42,579 nt of DNA from Mycobacterium hubeiense (GCF_002838065.1 NZ_PIZU01000040.1:1-42579); one strand, 5' to 3'. Positions 23,674 through 31,942 are shown, counted from the stretch's first letter. Made by a program: numbers and translations. The notes: generated by a model from the letters alone, not told the origin.

Positions 23674-24490
23674 GCCACGCTTCGAAGCGGCTCATCACGT
23701 CGTAGTAGTGCGTCGGCGTGAGTCTCGTGAGAATGTCGAACACATAGGCGTCGGGCCCGACGAGAATACGGGCCTTGCCCTGCTCGACACCGCGATGGAT
23801 GATCGCGGCGGCCTTGTCCGGCTTGGTCAAGGTGATCGCCGCGAACTCCTGGACCATCTGCTCGTGGGTGCGGCCGCGGCCCTCCGGATCCTTGCGGAAG
23901 CGGGCATTGCGCACGATGTTGGTGTCGATGCCGCCGGGGTGGACGTTGATCGCCGTGACTCCCGTGCCGCGAAGCTCTTGCCGCAGCGAGTCGGTGAACC
24001 CGCGGACGGCGAACTTCGCCGAGCAGTAAGCACTCTGATTGGGCATGCCGGCCAGACCGAAGACGCTCGAGGTGTTGACGATGGCGCCCTCGTCCTGCTC
24101 GACGAGGATCGGCAGAAACGCCCTGGTTCCGTTGACCACACCGTGGAAATTGATGTCCCACAACCAGTTGTCGTCTTCGGGAACCGCGTCGAGCACACTG
24201 GACGCAACAGCGACGCCCGCGTTGTTGAATACCGCACCGATCGGTTGCGGCGCCCACTCCCGCACCTCAGCGGCGAATGCGTGCTGCGCGTCGGCGTCGC
24301 GAACATCGAGCACCTTGGCGAGTGCCGGGCCGTGCAGGCTGACCTCGGTTTCCTTCAGTCCGCGCTCGTCGACGTCAGCGATGGCCACCGGGCAGCTGTG
24401 CGCCGAAAGCCGTTGCGCCAGAGCGCGGCCGATGCCGGATGCGGCGCCCGTGATCACCACGGTGCGACCGCTGATGGTTCTTTTGCTCAC
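23615..24490 (-). CDS. Short-chain dehydrogenase/reductase (classical SDR)
   Basis: A 291-residue NAD(P)-dependent oxidoreductase. The cofactor loop is TGAASGIG (14-21), NNAG is at 89-92, the catalytic Ser is in NTSSVFG (141-142) and YxxxK is Y155 and K159. HPGGIDTNIVRNA follows as the usual substrate loop. The GTG at 24488-24490 overlaps the stop of the hydrolase gene (GTGA), indicating coupled translation. It is the last gene of the P450 - hydrolase - SDR operon, so it may oxidise or reduce the P450 product. Its 3' end overlaps the convergent DUF2834 gene. Confidence 0.87.
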   Translation of the reverse strand: MSKRTISGRTVVITGAASGIGRALAQRLSAHSCPVAIADVDERGLKETEVSLHGPALAKVLDVRDADAQHAFAAEVREWAPQPIGAVFNNAGVAVASSVLDAVPEDDNWLWDINFHGVVNGTRAFLPILVEQDEGAIVNTSSVFGLAGMPNQSAYCSAKFAVRGFTDSLRQELRGTGVTAINVHPGGIDTNIVRNARFRKDPEGRGRTHEQMVQEFAAITLTKPDKAAAIIHRGVEQGKARILVGPDAYVFDILTRLTPTHYYDVMSRFEAWLRRRGPAPSRAGADAGARR

Positions 24491-25389
24491 AGCTGCTCCT
24501 CGAGTTTCGCCAGGCTGGTGTGTTCGGTGATCGCATCGATGAGACGTCCCCACGCACCGGCCGGCAGGTCATGGCCCATCCCGGTGATGATCTGCAGCCG
24601 CGCGCCCGGGATGGCGCGGGCGGTGGCGGCGCCTCCGCTCGGATGAACCATCTTGTCGCGGTCGCCATGGATCACCAGCGTGGGCACGTCGATGTGGCCC
24701 AGTTCACGGGTGCGATCACCCGACGCGAAGATCGCCGCCAGCTGCCGAGCCACGCCGTCGGAGGTGGGGTCGCGATCCCAGTCGGTGCCGGCCTTCTCAC
24801 GGATCCAGGCCTCGTCGAACGGAAACCCGTGGGAGCCAATGTGCTTGAACATCCGCACGGCTTGCTCGACCGCGTCGGCGCGGGTGCGTGGTGGTCGCCG
24901 CGTCGCCATGCGCAACCATGTCGACAGCGCCGGCCGGCCGATACGCGGCGCACCCGTATTGGACATGATCGAGGTCAGCGACCGCACCCGTCCCGGGTGG
25001 TGCGCGGTCACCGTCTGGGCGATCATGCCGCCCATCGAAATCCCGACCAGATGCGCGTCGCGATACCCGAGCGCATCGAGCAGGCCCACGGTGTCGCGGG
25101 CCATGTCACCGAGGTGGTACTGGCGAGGATGGCTGCCGCCGCGAAGAATTGCCAACGGGTTAGGCGGCGGGAAGCTCAGGTGGGTCGACCGTCCGACGTC
25201 GCGGTTGTCAAACCTAATGACGTGATATCCGCGTTCGGCCAGGGCGGTCACGAAGCCGATCGGCCAACTGTGCAGCTGCTGCCCGAGACCGGCGATCAGC
25301 ACGATCGGCGGGTCGACCGGATCGCCGAACTGCTCGTAGCACAACCGGATACCGCGGCCGACGTCGACAACCTTCTGCTGCGGTGTCAC
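24487..25389 (-). CDS. Alpha/beta-fold hydrolase
   Basis: A 300-residue protein. The nucleophile elbow is GISMGG with S118, the probable acid is D243 or D245 in HGDRDKMV, and the His is H273 in GMGHDLP. The oxyanion region is LIAGLGQQLHSW (31-42). The layout matches mycobacterial esterase/epoxide-hydrolase-like proteins, but no epoxide-hydrolase lid tyrosines are assigned. The GTG at 25387-25389 overlaps the P450 stop (GTGA). The open frame extends far upstream inside the P450 gene, but only this start fits the family. Confidence 0.85.
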   Translation of the reverse strand: MTPQQKVVDVGRGIRLCYEQFGDPVDPPIVLIAGLGQQLHSWPIGFVTALAERGYHVIRFDNRDVGRSTHLSFPPPNPLAILRGGSHPRQYHLGDMARDTVGLLDALGYRDAHLVGISMGGMIAQTVTAHHPGRVRSLTSIMSNTGAPRIGRPALSTWLRMATRRPPRTRADAVEQAVRMFKHIGSHGFPFDEAWIREKAGTDWDRDPTSDGVARQLAAIFASGDRTRELGHIDVPTLVIHGDRDKMVHPSGGAATARAIPGARLQIITGMGHDLPAGAWGRLIDAITEHTSLAKLEEQL

Positions 25390-26744
25390 GCCGAGACTCG
25401 CTGGGCGTCGCTTGGGGTTTGCATGACGGACTTGTCCTTTCGTCGGTACACCACGGCGCGGCCGCCGCGTGCCGGAGCAGTCGCGATTCCGCGGGAGTGG
25501 CGTCGCTCGCCCGGTGAATACGTTGTGCCGAACTCGAATTCGCGCAGCAGCGTGCGCAGCGTGACGTTCATCTCCATGTTGGCGAAGGCGGCGCCGATGC
25601 AGCGGCGGATGCCTCCGCCGTACGGGATCCAGGTGTGCGTATCGGGGGTGGCGCCGAGGAAGCGGTCCGGATTGAACGCTGTCGCATCGGCGAAATTGCG
25701 TTCGGACAGATGCGACATGGTGATGCTCGCGATGATCGCGTGGCCTTTGGGAATCACCCACTCCCCCAGTCGTATTCGCTCACGGGCTACGCGGCTGGTC
25801 GCCTCGACGACGGGCCGGGTCCGCTGCACCTCCCAGATGGTGGCCTGCAGCAGTTCCGATCCGCCGGCGTCGACTTCTTCGGTCAGTCGTGACAGCAGCC
25901 GGGGGTGGCGCCGCAATCGCTCGATCGCCCACGCCAACGTCGTGGCCGTGGTCTCGTGACCGGCCGCCAGCAGGGTGAGCAGTTCGTCGGCGACGTGGCC
26001 GTCGGAGATGGGCGATCCGTCGTCGTATCGGGCCTGCAGCATGAGTGCCAGGACGTCGTTGCGCTCCGCGAACGCCGGATCGGTGCGGGCTTCGGCGATC
26101 AGCGACGCGATGATCTCGTCATAGCGTCGCCGGGAGCGCTGCACCCGCCCCCACGGACTCCACGGGCCGAGGTCGCGGCGAAGGAACGTCGGCAGCACCG
26201 CCATCCGGGATGCCAGCGGCACCATCGGCGGCAGCAGTTCGCGCAGCTCGTCCAACGCGCCGCCCTGCGCGCCGAACACCGTGCGCAGAATCGCGTTGAG
26301 CGTGATTCGCATCATCGGCTGCAGGGTTTCGAATTCCTGCCCCTCAGGCCAGCCGGCGATCTCGCGGAGCACCTCGTCCTCGACGATGGCCTCATAGCCG
26401 GCCATCCGCTTGCCGTGGAACGGCGGGACCAGCAACTTGCGGCGGGCGCGGTGCTCGTCGCCGTCGAGGCTGAAGGTCGACCCCGGCCCGAGGACGGTGC
26501 CGAGATTGGTGGCACGGCCGAGCAGGTCGCCGCTGGTGGTGAACAGGTCCTTGATCAGGTCCCGGTCACTGATGACGACCGCCTCGCCGAAGATCGGCAG
26601 GTTCACGGTGAAGGTCCCGTCATAGCGCTTACCGATCGCCCTGACCGCGCGGTGTCGCGCCGTGAGGAAGGCGATCCCCACGAGCGCCTTCGGGATCTTC
26701 GGGCCGGGCGGGAGCCGAACGGGCTCCGTCGTCGCCTCCGCCAT
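25386..26744 (-). CDS. Cytochrome P450 (CYP138-like)
   Basis: A 452-residue soluble bacterial P450. The oxygen-binding I-helix motif is AGHETT (261-266), the K-helix ExxR is EVQR (305-308), and the haem loop IPYGGGIRRCIGAAFA has the ligand C382. The N-terminal LPPGPK and FSLDGDEHRARRKLLVPPFHGKRM (in two blocks) resemble mycobacterial CYP138. The ATG at 26742-26744 is preceded by GGAAGG. It heads an operon with the hydrolase and SDR and is preceded by two perfect 18-bp operators and a TetR gene. Substrate unknown; it needs a ferredoxin or reductase from elsewhere. Confidence 0.9.
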   Translation of the reverse strand: MAEATTEPVRLPPGPKIPKALVGIAFLTARHRAVRAIGKRYDGTFTVNLPIFGEAVVISDRDLIKDLFTTSGDLLGRATNLGTVLGPGSTFSLDGDEHRARRKLLVPPFHGKRMAGYEAIVEDEVLREIAGWPEGQEFETLQPMMRITLNAILRTVFGAQGGALDELRELLPPMVPLASRMAVLPTFLRRDLGPWSPWGRVQRSRRRYDEIIASLIAEARTDPAFAERNDVLALMLQARYDDGSPISDGHVADELLTLLAAGHETTATTLAWAIERLRRHPRLLSRLTEEVDAGGSELLQATIWEVQRTRPVVEATSRVARERIRLGEWVIPKGHAIIASITMSHLSERNFADATAFNPDRFLGATPDTHTWIPYGGGIRRCIGAAFANMEMNVTLRTLLREFEFGTTYSPGERRHSRGIATAPARGGRAVVYRRKDKSVMQTPSDAQRVSA

Positions 26745-26759
26745 ATCGCCGCCTTCCGC

Positions 26760-26777
26760 CGGTACCGCGATGTACCG
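26760..26777. promoter_or_regulatory. P450 operon operator 1 (CGGTAC-N6-GTACCG)
   Basis: A perfect inverted repeat with 6-base arms and a 6-base spacer, 15 bases upstream of the P450 ATG. It is one of two copies whose starts are 22 bp apart, about two helical turns, which fits a pair of TetR dimers on one DNA face. Confidence 0.75.
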
Positions 26778-26781
26778 GCTA

Positions 26782-26799
26782 CGGTACGCCCTGGTACCG
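26782..26799. promoter_or_regulatory. P450 operon operator 2 (CGGTAC-N6-GTACCG)
   Basis: The second perfect copy. Only the 6-base spacer differs (GCCCTG here, CGCGAT in copy 1). Located between the TetR gene stop and the P450 start. Confidence 0.75.
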
Positions 26800-26878
26800 A
26801 AGCGGCGCAAGCCCCTCGTTTCCACGTTCACCAGCAAACTGCACTGCGCCTGCTCCGGTGAGCACCGCTATGGACGGG

Positions 26879-27481
26879 TCAGCGGCGTGGCTCCAACAGC
26901 GCGATCGACGCGTCGACGGCTTCGTCGGTGATATCGCTCATGCGTCCACCGTTCTCGACGGTGATCGCGGTCAGCTCGCGCAGCCCTCCGAGCAGCATGA
27001 TGATGCGTTGCCGCGACACCGGACCCGCGCCGTCGCGAAAGTCGGCGACGCCGGACAGCGCCTGGACCATCGCGATGAAGTTCTCCATCACGTCCCGCTG
27101 CAACTGGCGGGCCGGCGTACCAAGCGACGGCACGTCGCGGATCCAGCTCAACATCAGCGACGGGTGCGATTCCCCCGACGAGATCCACGCCTCGATGGCC
27201 TGCCGCACCTGGCTACGCCAAGGCGCGTTGCCATCGACGGCTGCAGCAATCTGTTTCACCTGTTCGGCATTCGCTTCGGTGAGGAGCGCGACGAAACACG
27301 CCTCCCTGCTGTCGAAGTGCTCGTAGAACGTCCGGCGGGAAGTGCGTGCTCGTCGGACGATGTCGGCGACGGTCGTTTTCTGATAACCGTCCTCGGCGAT
27401 CGACTCCTCGAGTGCAGCGAGCAGCCGCTGGCGGAACTTGCCCTTATCGCTATCGGGCTCCGCCGATTTCGCCGTCCTCAC
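26879..27481 (-). CDS. TetR-family transcriptional regulator next to the P450 operon
   Basis: A repressor of about 200 residues. The HTH covers LLAALEESIAEDGYQKTTVADIVRRA and RTSRRTFYEHFDSREACFV (blocks, about residues 18-65). The C-terminal helical domain carries MLLGGLRELTAITVENGG. The GTG at 27479-27481 has GAAGG seven bases upstream; an ATG at 27508 without a ribosome site would add nine residues. It lies 134 bases upstream of the P450 start in the same direction, and is the likely reader of the CGGTAC-N6-GTACCG sites. It is divergent from the LAL regulator gene. Confidence 0.85.
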   Translation of the reverse strand: MRTAKSAEPDSDKGKFRQRLLAALEESIAEDGYQKTTVADIVRRARTSRRTFYEHFDSREACFVALLTEANAEQVKQIAAAVDGNAPWRSQVRQAIEAWISSGESHPSLMLSWIRDVPSLGTPARQLQRDVMENFIAMVQALSGVADFRDGAGPVSRQRIIMLLGGLRELTAITVENGGRMSDITDEAVDASIALLEPRR

Positions 27482-27513
27482 GAAACAACCTTCATTTCGG
27501 AGTGCCATCGTAC

Positions 27514-27546
27514 TGTGTGAATCACCCGTTGTGCGTTCTTCACACG
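27514..27546. promoter_or_regulatory. Inverted repeat in the tetR/LAL divergent intergenic region
   Basis: TGTGTGAA (27514-27521) and TTCACACG (27539-27546) are inverted at 7 of 8 positions with a 17-base spacer. They lie between two divergent regulator genes and just upstream of a -10 box. Could be an operator for either regulator. Confidence 0.4.
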
Positions 27547-27549
27547 CGT

Positions 27550-27555
27550 TATATT
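27550..27555 (+). promoter_or_regulatory. Putative -10 box of the LAL regulator (leaderless start)
   Basis: TATATT is followed by exactly 6 bases and then the GTG at 27562. This fits a leaderless transcript and supports that start over the long upstream extension of the frame. Confidence 0.5.
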
Positions 27556-27561
27556 CGGCCG

Positions 27562-30180
27562 GTGACCAGCGGAGATCCGCTGACCGGCCGCGACTGCGAA
27601 CTCGCGGCCATCCGTCGCGCACTCAGCAGCACCGGCAAGTACTCCGGTGTGGTGATCGTCGGGCCCGCGGGCGTGGGCAAGACCCGTCTCGCCCGGGAGG
27701 CGCTGTCGCGGGCCGCGGCGGCCGGTGATCGTACGACGTGGGTGGTCGGCACCGAATCCGCACGGCCGCTTCCATTGGGCGCATTCACCGGTGTGATCAA
27801 CGCGGCCATGTCGAAATCACTGCCGAACGTGCGCCGGCTGATCGATTCGTTTGTCCCACAACCAGGTTCGGGGCGCATGGTGATCGGGGTGGACGACGCG
27901 CACCTGCTCGACGGCTTGTCGGCGCACGTCATTCACCAACTGGCACAGGCCCGTGGCGTGCGGCTGATCGTCACGCTGCGGTCCGGTGGAACTGAGCCCG
28001 ATGCGGTGACTGCACTGTGGAAAGACGGCCTGCTCGATCGGCTGGATCTCGAACCGTTTTCGGCCGAGGCAACCCGCGCGCTGATCGAGTCGACGCTGGG
28101 CGGGCCGATGGATGGCCGTAGCGCGCAACGGTTCTGGCGGCTGACGGGCGGGAACGCGCTGTATGTGTTACAGCTGTTGAAGGATCAGGTCGCAGCCGGC
28201 CGGATCCGGCGGGTGGCCGGGGTATGGATGTGGGACGGCGATGTCGTGGTGTCGCAAAGCATCAGCGATATGGTCGGTCGCCAGTTGGGTCAGCTCACGC
28301 CGGAGCTGGCGCAGGTGGTCGACATGCTGTCGCAATGCGAGCCGCTGCGGGTGGACGTGCTGTGCGATCTGGTGCGCCGCCGCGATCTCGAGGTCGCAGA
28401 GCAGATGCGTCTGGTGACCGTCGAACGCAGCGGCACAAAGCTGCTCGCGCGGCTGGCGCACCCGCTCTACGGCGAATTGCGTCGCGCGACCGCAGGCGAG
28501 ATGTATCTGTCGAATCTGCGAGGCAAGCTGGCGCAACGCCTCGCCCAGGAACCCGACGGCGACATGCAGGCCACAGTGCGACGGGCGCTGCTGCACTTGG
28601 AATCGGATCTCGATCCTGACCCCGACCTGTATCTCGAAGCGGCGCAACACGCCATGACACTGTTGGATCCCGACGTCGCCGACAGATTCGCTGTGGCGGC
28701 GGCGGATTGCGGTGCGGCCGAGGCGGGACCGATGCGGGCGATGTCGATGGTCCTCGTCGGCCGCGGCGAGCAGGCCGAGGAAACTCTGCGCGAGATCAGC
28801 ACGGAGGGAAGGGAAGACAGCCACTACTGGTCGACGGTGCGTGCGGCCAACCTGATCTGGATGCTGGGCCGGCCACTCGAGGCGGTGGCGATCCTTGACG
28901 AGTTAGCGGCCTCACCCGAATCCGACACCGAGCGCAATGCGCGGCTGGCAGTGGAGGCGTGCGCCGATGCGGTGCTGGGCCGTTGCGAGGCGGCCGAGGA
29001 AAAGGCCAGGGCGGCAATGGCTTCGGAGACATTGTCGGACCATCATGCGATGCTGGCGTCCATCGCGTTGATGATGGCGCTCGGCGCGCTGGGCCGGGTC
29101 GACGATATGACCACCGTCGCCTGGCAGGCGCTCGACCGTGCCACCACGTCGTTCCAGTCGTCGCAGATGCGGTTCTGGTTCGGCGCCGTCTACGCCCGGG
29201 CGTGCCGGCTGACCGGCCGCATCGACGAATGCGTGACGGTGGCCAAGCAACTGGCGGAGTCGGTGCGCGATGTTCCGGGCGTCGCGTACGCCAATCTCGC
29301 ATATCTGCTCGGCCACTCCGAGCTGGCATCCGGCTCGCTGCGCTCCGCGGTGACATATCTGCATGAGGCGCTCGCGGGTGTCGAACAGCACGGCGTCACA
29401 ACGGGTTTGCATCCTGCGAGTTGTTTCGCGCTGGCCGAGGCACACGCCAAGCTCGGCGAACCGGAAGCGGCGAACGACGCACTCGAAGAGGCACGCCGGT
29501 GCGTGCCCAAGGATTACGTCTACATGCAGACCGCCCTTTCGGTGGCGACCGGGTGGACCTTGGCCGCCGGCGGTGCCCTCAGCGACGCCATTGCGGTGGT
29601 CAACGACGCCGCCCACGATGCCCGCGACCGGGGGCAGCCGACGCATGAGCTGGCCTGCATCCAGGCGGCGACCCAGTGGGGCGACACCTCGGGCGCTTCG
29701 CGGGCACGCGAACTCGCGGATATGCTCTCGCTGCCGATCGCCAAAGCCGTTGCCCAGCATGCGGAATCGCTGTGCGCGAACGATGCCGAAGGGTTGCTCG
29801 ATGTGTCGGGCGCCTACAAGGAGATCGGGGATCTGGCCACCGCCGCCGACGCCGCCGCGCAGGCCGGGGTCGCATTCACCAGCAGCGGACGGCGCAAGCG
29901 CGGCCTGTACGCCGCGGCGGTGGCGCGTGAACTCGCCGCCGCATGCGGGGGCCTGTGCACGCCCGCGTTGCGCAATCCGGCCGACCAGCCGTTGACCGAC
30001 CGGCAACGCGAGATCGTCGAGTTCGTGGTTGCCGGGCTGACCAACCGCGAAATCGCCGAGCGATTGTTCATGTCGGTGCGCAGCGTCGAGGGACACGTAT
30101 ATCGGTCGTGCCTGAAGGTGGGCGCGAGCTCTCGCGAGGAGTTGGCGAAGATCATCCGCGCAGGCCGGTGGGCGCAATAA
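27562..30180 (+). CDS. LuxR-family transcriptional regulator of the LAL (large ATP-binding) type
   Basis: An 872-residue protein. Walker A is GPAGVGKT (34-41) and Walker B VDDAHLL (110-116). A long helical, TPR-like central part (about 330-790) follows. The C-terminal LuxR HTH is at 810-872, with PLTDRQREIVEFVVAGL and NREIAERLFMSVRSVEGHVYR as separate blocks. LAL regulators use ATP to control DNA binding. The GTG at 27562 is supported by a correctly placed -10 box. The gene is divergent from the P450-linked tetR and could sense or activate that operon; this is inference. It is the last host gene before the tRNA-Phe attachment scar, nine bases downstream. Confidence 0.9.
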   Translation: MTSGDPLTGRDCELAAIRRALSSTGKYSGVVIVGPAGVGKTRLAREALSRAAAAGDRTTWVVGTESARPLPLGAFTGVINAAMSKSLPNVRRLIDSFVPQPGSGRMVIGVDDAHLLDGLSAHVIHQLAQARGVRLIVTLRSGGTEPDAVTALWKDGLLDRLDLEPFSAEATRALIESTLGGPMDGRSAQRFWRLTGGNALYVLQLLKDQVAAGRIRRVAGVWMWDGDVVVSQSISDMVGRQLGQLTPELAQVVDMLSQCEPLRVDVLCDLVRRRDLEVAEQMRLVTVERSGTKLLARLAHPLYGELRRATAGEMYLSNLRGKLAQRLAQEPDGDMQATVRRALLHLESDLDPDPDLYLEAAQHAMTLLDPDVADRFAVAAADCGAAEAGPMRAMSMVLVGRGEQAEETLREISTEGREDSHYWSTVRAANLIWMLGRPLEAVAILDELAASPESDTERNARLAVEACADAVLGRCEAAEEKARAAMASETLSDHHAMLASIALMMALGALGRVDDMTTVAWQALDRATTSFQSSQMRFWFGAVYARACRLTGRIDECVTVAKQLAESVRDVPGVAYANLAYLLGHSELASGSLRSAVTYLHEALAGVEQHGVTTGLHPASCFALAEAHAKLGEPEAANDALEEARRCVPKDYVYMQTALSVATGWTLAAGGALSDAIAVVNDAAHDARDRGQPTHELACIQAATQWGDTSGASRARELADMLSLPIAKAVAQHAESLCANDAEGLLDVSGAYKEIGDLATAADAAAQAGVAFTSSGRRKRGLYAAAVARELAAACGGLCTPALRNPADQPLTDRQREIVEFVVAGLTNREIAERLFMSVRSVEGHVYRSCLKVGASSREELAKIIRAGRWAQ

Positions 30181-30188
30181 CACTTGTG

Positions 30189-30235
30189 TGGCCAGGGCCG
30201 GGATCGAACCGGCGACCTTCCGCTTTTCAGGCGGA
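30189..30235 (-). tRNA. 3' fragment of tRNA-Phe(GAA): attachment-site scar
   Basis: On the minus strand the sequence contains the anticodon arm TCCGC-CTGAAAA-GCGGA (anticodon GAA), the variable region, the T-arm GCCGG-TTCGATC-CCGGC, and the acceptor strand CCTGGCC with discriminator A. CCA is not encoded. The expected D-arm and 5' acceptor strand are missing: beyond 30235 the sequence becomes unrelated. This is the classic duplicate 3' end left by a tRNA-targeting integrative element. The element lies on the high-coordinate side; the intact tRNA-Phe gene should be at its other end, beyond the window. Confidence 0.8.
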
Positions 30236-30267
30236 CAGAATAGGCACTGACCTGCGGTTTATGTACT

Positions 30268-30293
30268 TCTATGCGCTGTATGCAACGCATAGA
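30268..30293. repeat. Inverted repeat near the island end
   Basis: TCTATGCG (30268-30275) and CGCATAGA (30286-30293) are perfect 8-bp arms around a 10-base loop. They lie 33 bases inside the attachment scar. Possible integrase or excisionase arm site, or part of a replication origin. The stretch 30236-30427 holds no gene I can support. Confidence 0.45.
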
Positions 30294-30367
30294 GCAGGGC
30301 CGACGTATTCGGCTGCGCCGACGATCGGACATGAACCGGACACGGTACTTGCACTCCTGACAGGGGA

Positions 30368-30406
30368 CCCACGGCAGCCCGTTCACTCAGTGATGCGCGC
30401 CGTGGG
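30368..30406. repeat. Stem-loop upstream of rep (candidate replication origin element)
   Basis: CCCACGGC (30368-30375) and GCCGTGGG (30399-30406) are perfect 8-bp arms around a 23-base loop that contains the smaller palindrome CACTCAGTG. It lies 21 bases before the rep start, a usual place for a rolling-circle double-strand origin. Function is inference. Confidence 0.4.
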
Positions 30407-30427
30407 CTCTCGGGGAGCAGGTACCCG

Positions 30428-31900
30428 ATGCCCAGCATCGCACGCTCGACCTCGCACCGGAAAAGCACGACCGCGGAGCGACCCACTCCTTGGCGCAACT
30501 CAACCCGAACGGCCAGCCGGGACACGGCCGGAGCCGCGGACGCCGGGAGACCGCGAGCGCCCGAGGCCGCCAAGGCCGCAGGGCGCGAGAGCGGCAGCGG
30601 TCGGTCGGATGGCGGGAGCGGCGTAGACCGTGTTCCGGCTGGGATCAACGGGCTTGTTATATGTGCCAAAAGTGTCCGCGGCCCGGTCGCCGGTGGCGTT
30701 GACGGCGAAGAGTGGCGGTGGGCCTGTGATGCGCTCGGGCTGCGGTTCCCGCGCCCGGAGCTGGTCGCCTCGGCGGCATCACTGTTCGAGCAGGCCCCGC
30801 CGTGGGCGCACGGGCGTGGGCGCCTTGGCGAGGAACCGGAATCAGGCCGATTCCGGATCACGATTGGACCTGGTGTCGTTCGGCTGTCGTGGACGAATCC
30901 GGTCCGCGCGGAAAAGTGCGCCGAGCGGGCAGTTGATCGGCACCGGCTCGACGTGGCGATCGAGAAGGACCGGATCAAATCGGACCCTGATCACGTTGAG
31001 CCGCCCCGCCGGGTGATTACCGAATGGTCCCGGAAGTCGCGTGCCGCGATGTGCCGCACCTTCGCCGAGCTCGACTACACACCACTGGTGGAGAGCGGTC
31101 GTGTGCCAGCAATGGTGACCCTGACCTACCCGGGCGACTGGGAATCCGTCGCCCCCGACGGTGCGAGCGTGAAACGGCACATGGTGCTGTGGCGCAAACG
31201 ATTCCAACGCGAATGGGGCGAACCCGCCCGCTACATCTGGAAGCTAGAATTTCAACGCCGCGGTGCGCCGCATATCCACCTATGGATGGCTCCGCCACAA
31301 GTATCCGGGCGATCGGGGCGCCGATTCTGGGAGTGGCTGTCACAGGAATGGGCGGACATCGTTGCCCATCCAGATCCCGTGCAGCGGGCTCGCCACCTGC
31401 TGGCCGGCACCGCAGTCGACGTCCTCAACGGATTACGAGCCTGTGATCCCAAACGGCTGGCGATCTACTTCACTAAGCACTCGTCGCCAAACACGCAGGG
31501 CGACAAGGAATATCAGCACATCGTTCCCGATGCCTGGCGCAAGCCGGGCCACGGACCCGGCCGCTTCTGGGGTGTCCACGGACTACAACGGGCTACCGCT
31601 GTCGTGGAAATCGCCCAGGATGCGTACCTGAAAGCGCGCCGGGTCATCCGGCGGTGGTCGCGGTCGCAAGCCGTCTATGGCGACGTCACAGGTCGATTTC
31701 CCACCGCAGTACTGCCGCGGACGGCCCAGCGCGTCGCCGTCCGCTTCGACAGCACGACCGGCAAGGTCCGCCACCGAAATGTCCGACGCCGAAGATCGCT
31801 GTGCGACCAAGGTGGATTCGCCGGTGGCTACGCCCTTGTTAATGACGGCCCAGCGTTCGCATCTCAGGTTGCCGCGGCGTTGCTGGCCGACGGCGCATAG
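30428..31900 (+). CDS. Rolling-circle replication initiator (HUH endonuclease) Rep protein
   Basis: A 490-residue protein with the three HUH Rep motifs in order. Motif 1 is PAMVTLTYPGDW (227-238). Motif 2 is RGAPHIHLWM with the metal-binding HIH at 282-284. Motif 3 is LAIYFTKH with the catalytic Y347 and K350 (YxxK). Such proteins nick a double-strand origin and start rolling-circle replication of plasmids and actinomycete integrative elements. The first 70 residues are Arg/Ala-rich and poorly ordered. The ATG at 30428 has GGGAG about 10 bases upstream. It is the first gene inside the island and is preceded by two hairpins. Confidence 0.8.
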   Translation: MPSIARSTSHRKSTTAERPTPWRNSTRTASRDTAGAADAGRPRAPEAAKAAGRESGSGRSDGGSGVDRVPAGINGLVICAKSVRGPVAGGVDGEEWRWACDALGLRFPRPELVASAASLFEQAPPWAHGRGRLGEEPESGRFRITIGPGVVRLSWTNPVRAEKCAERAVDRHRLDVAIEKDRIKSDPDHVEPPRRVITEWSRKSRAAMCRTFAELDYTPLVESGRVPAMVTLTYPGDWESVAPDGASVKRHMVLWRKRFQREWGEPARYIWKLEFQRRGAPHIHLWMAPPQVSGRSGRRFWEWLSQEWADIVAHPDPVQRARHLLAGTAVDVLNGLRACDPKRLAIYFTKHSSPNTQGDKEYQHIVPDAWRKPGHGPGRFWGVHGLQRATAVVEIAQDAYLKARRVIRRWSRSQAVYGDVTGRFPTAVLPRTAQRVAVRFDSTTGKVRHRNVRRRRSLCDQGGFAGGYALVNDGPAFASQVAAALLADGA

Positions 31901-31918
31901 GCCGACGCCTCACGAGTC

Positions 31919-31942
31919 TTTCGTAACTTTCGTAACTATGCT
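31919..31942 (+). promoter_or_regulatory. Tandem TTTCGTAAC repeats and -10 box of the HTH/PIN operon
   Basis: TTTCGTAAC occurs twice in direct tandem (31919-31927 and 31928-31936), followed at once by TATGCT (31937-31942), a TANNNT -10 candidate. A related inverted CTACGAA lies near 31956. The repeats cover the -35 position and could be the autoregulatory operator of the HTH antitoxin. Confidence 0.5.

Noticed and set aside
28912..30183. 423-codon minus-strand frame opposite the LAL regulator
   Set aside because: The plus strand has Walker A and B motifs and a C-terminal HTH; the opposite frame has no recognisable feature.
30189..30260. An intact tRNA-Phe gene
   Set aside because: Only the anticodon arm to the 3' end is present. 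The sequence after 30235 cannot form a D-arm or pair with the acceptor strand.
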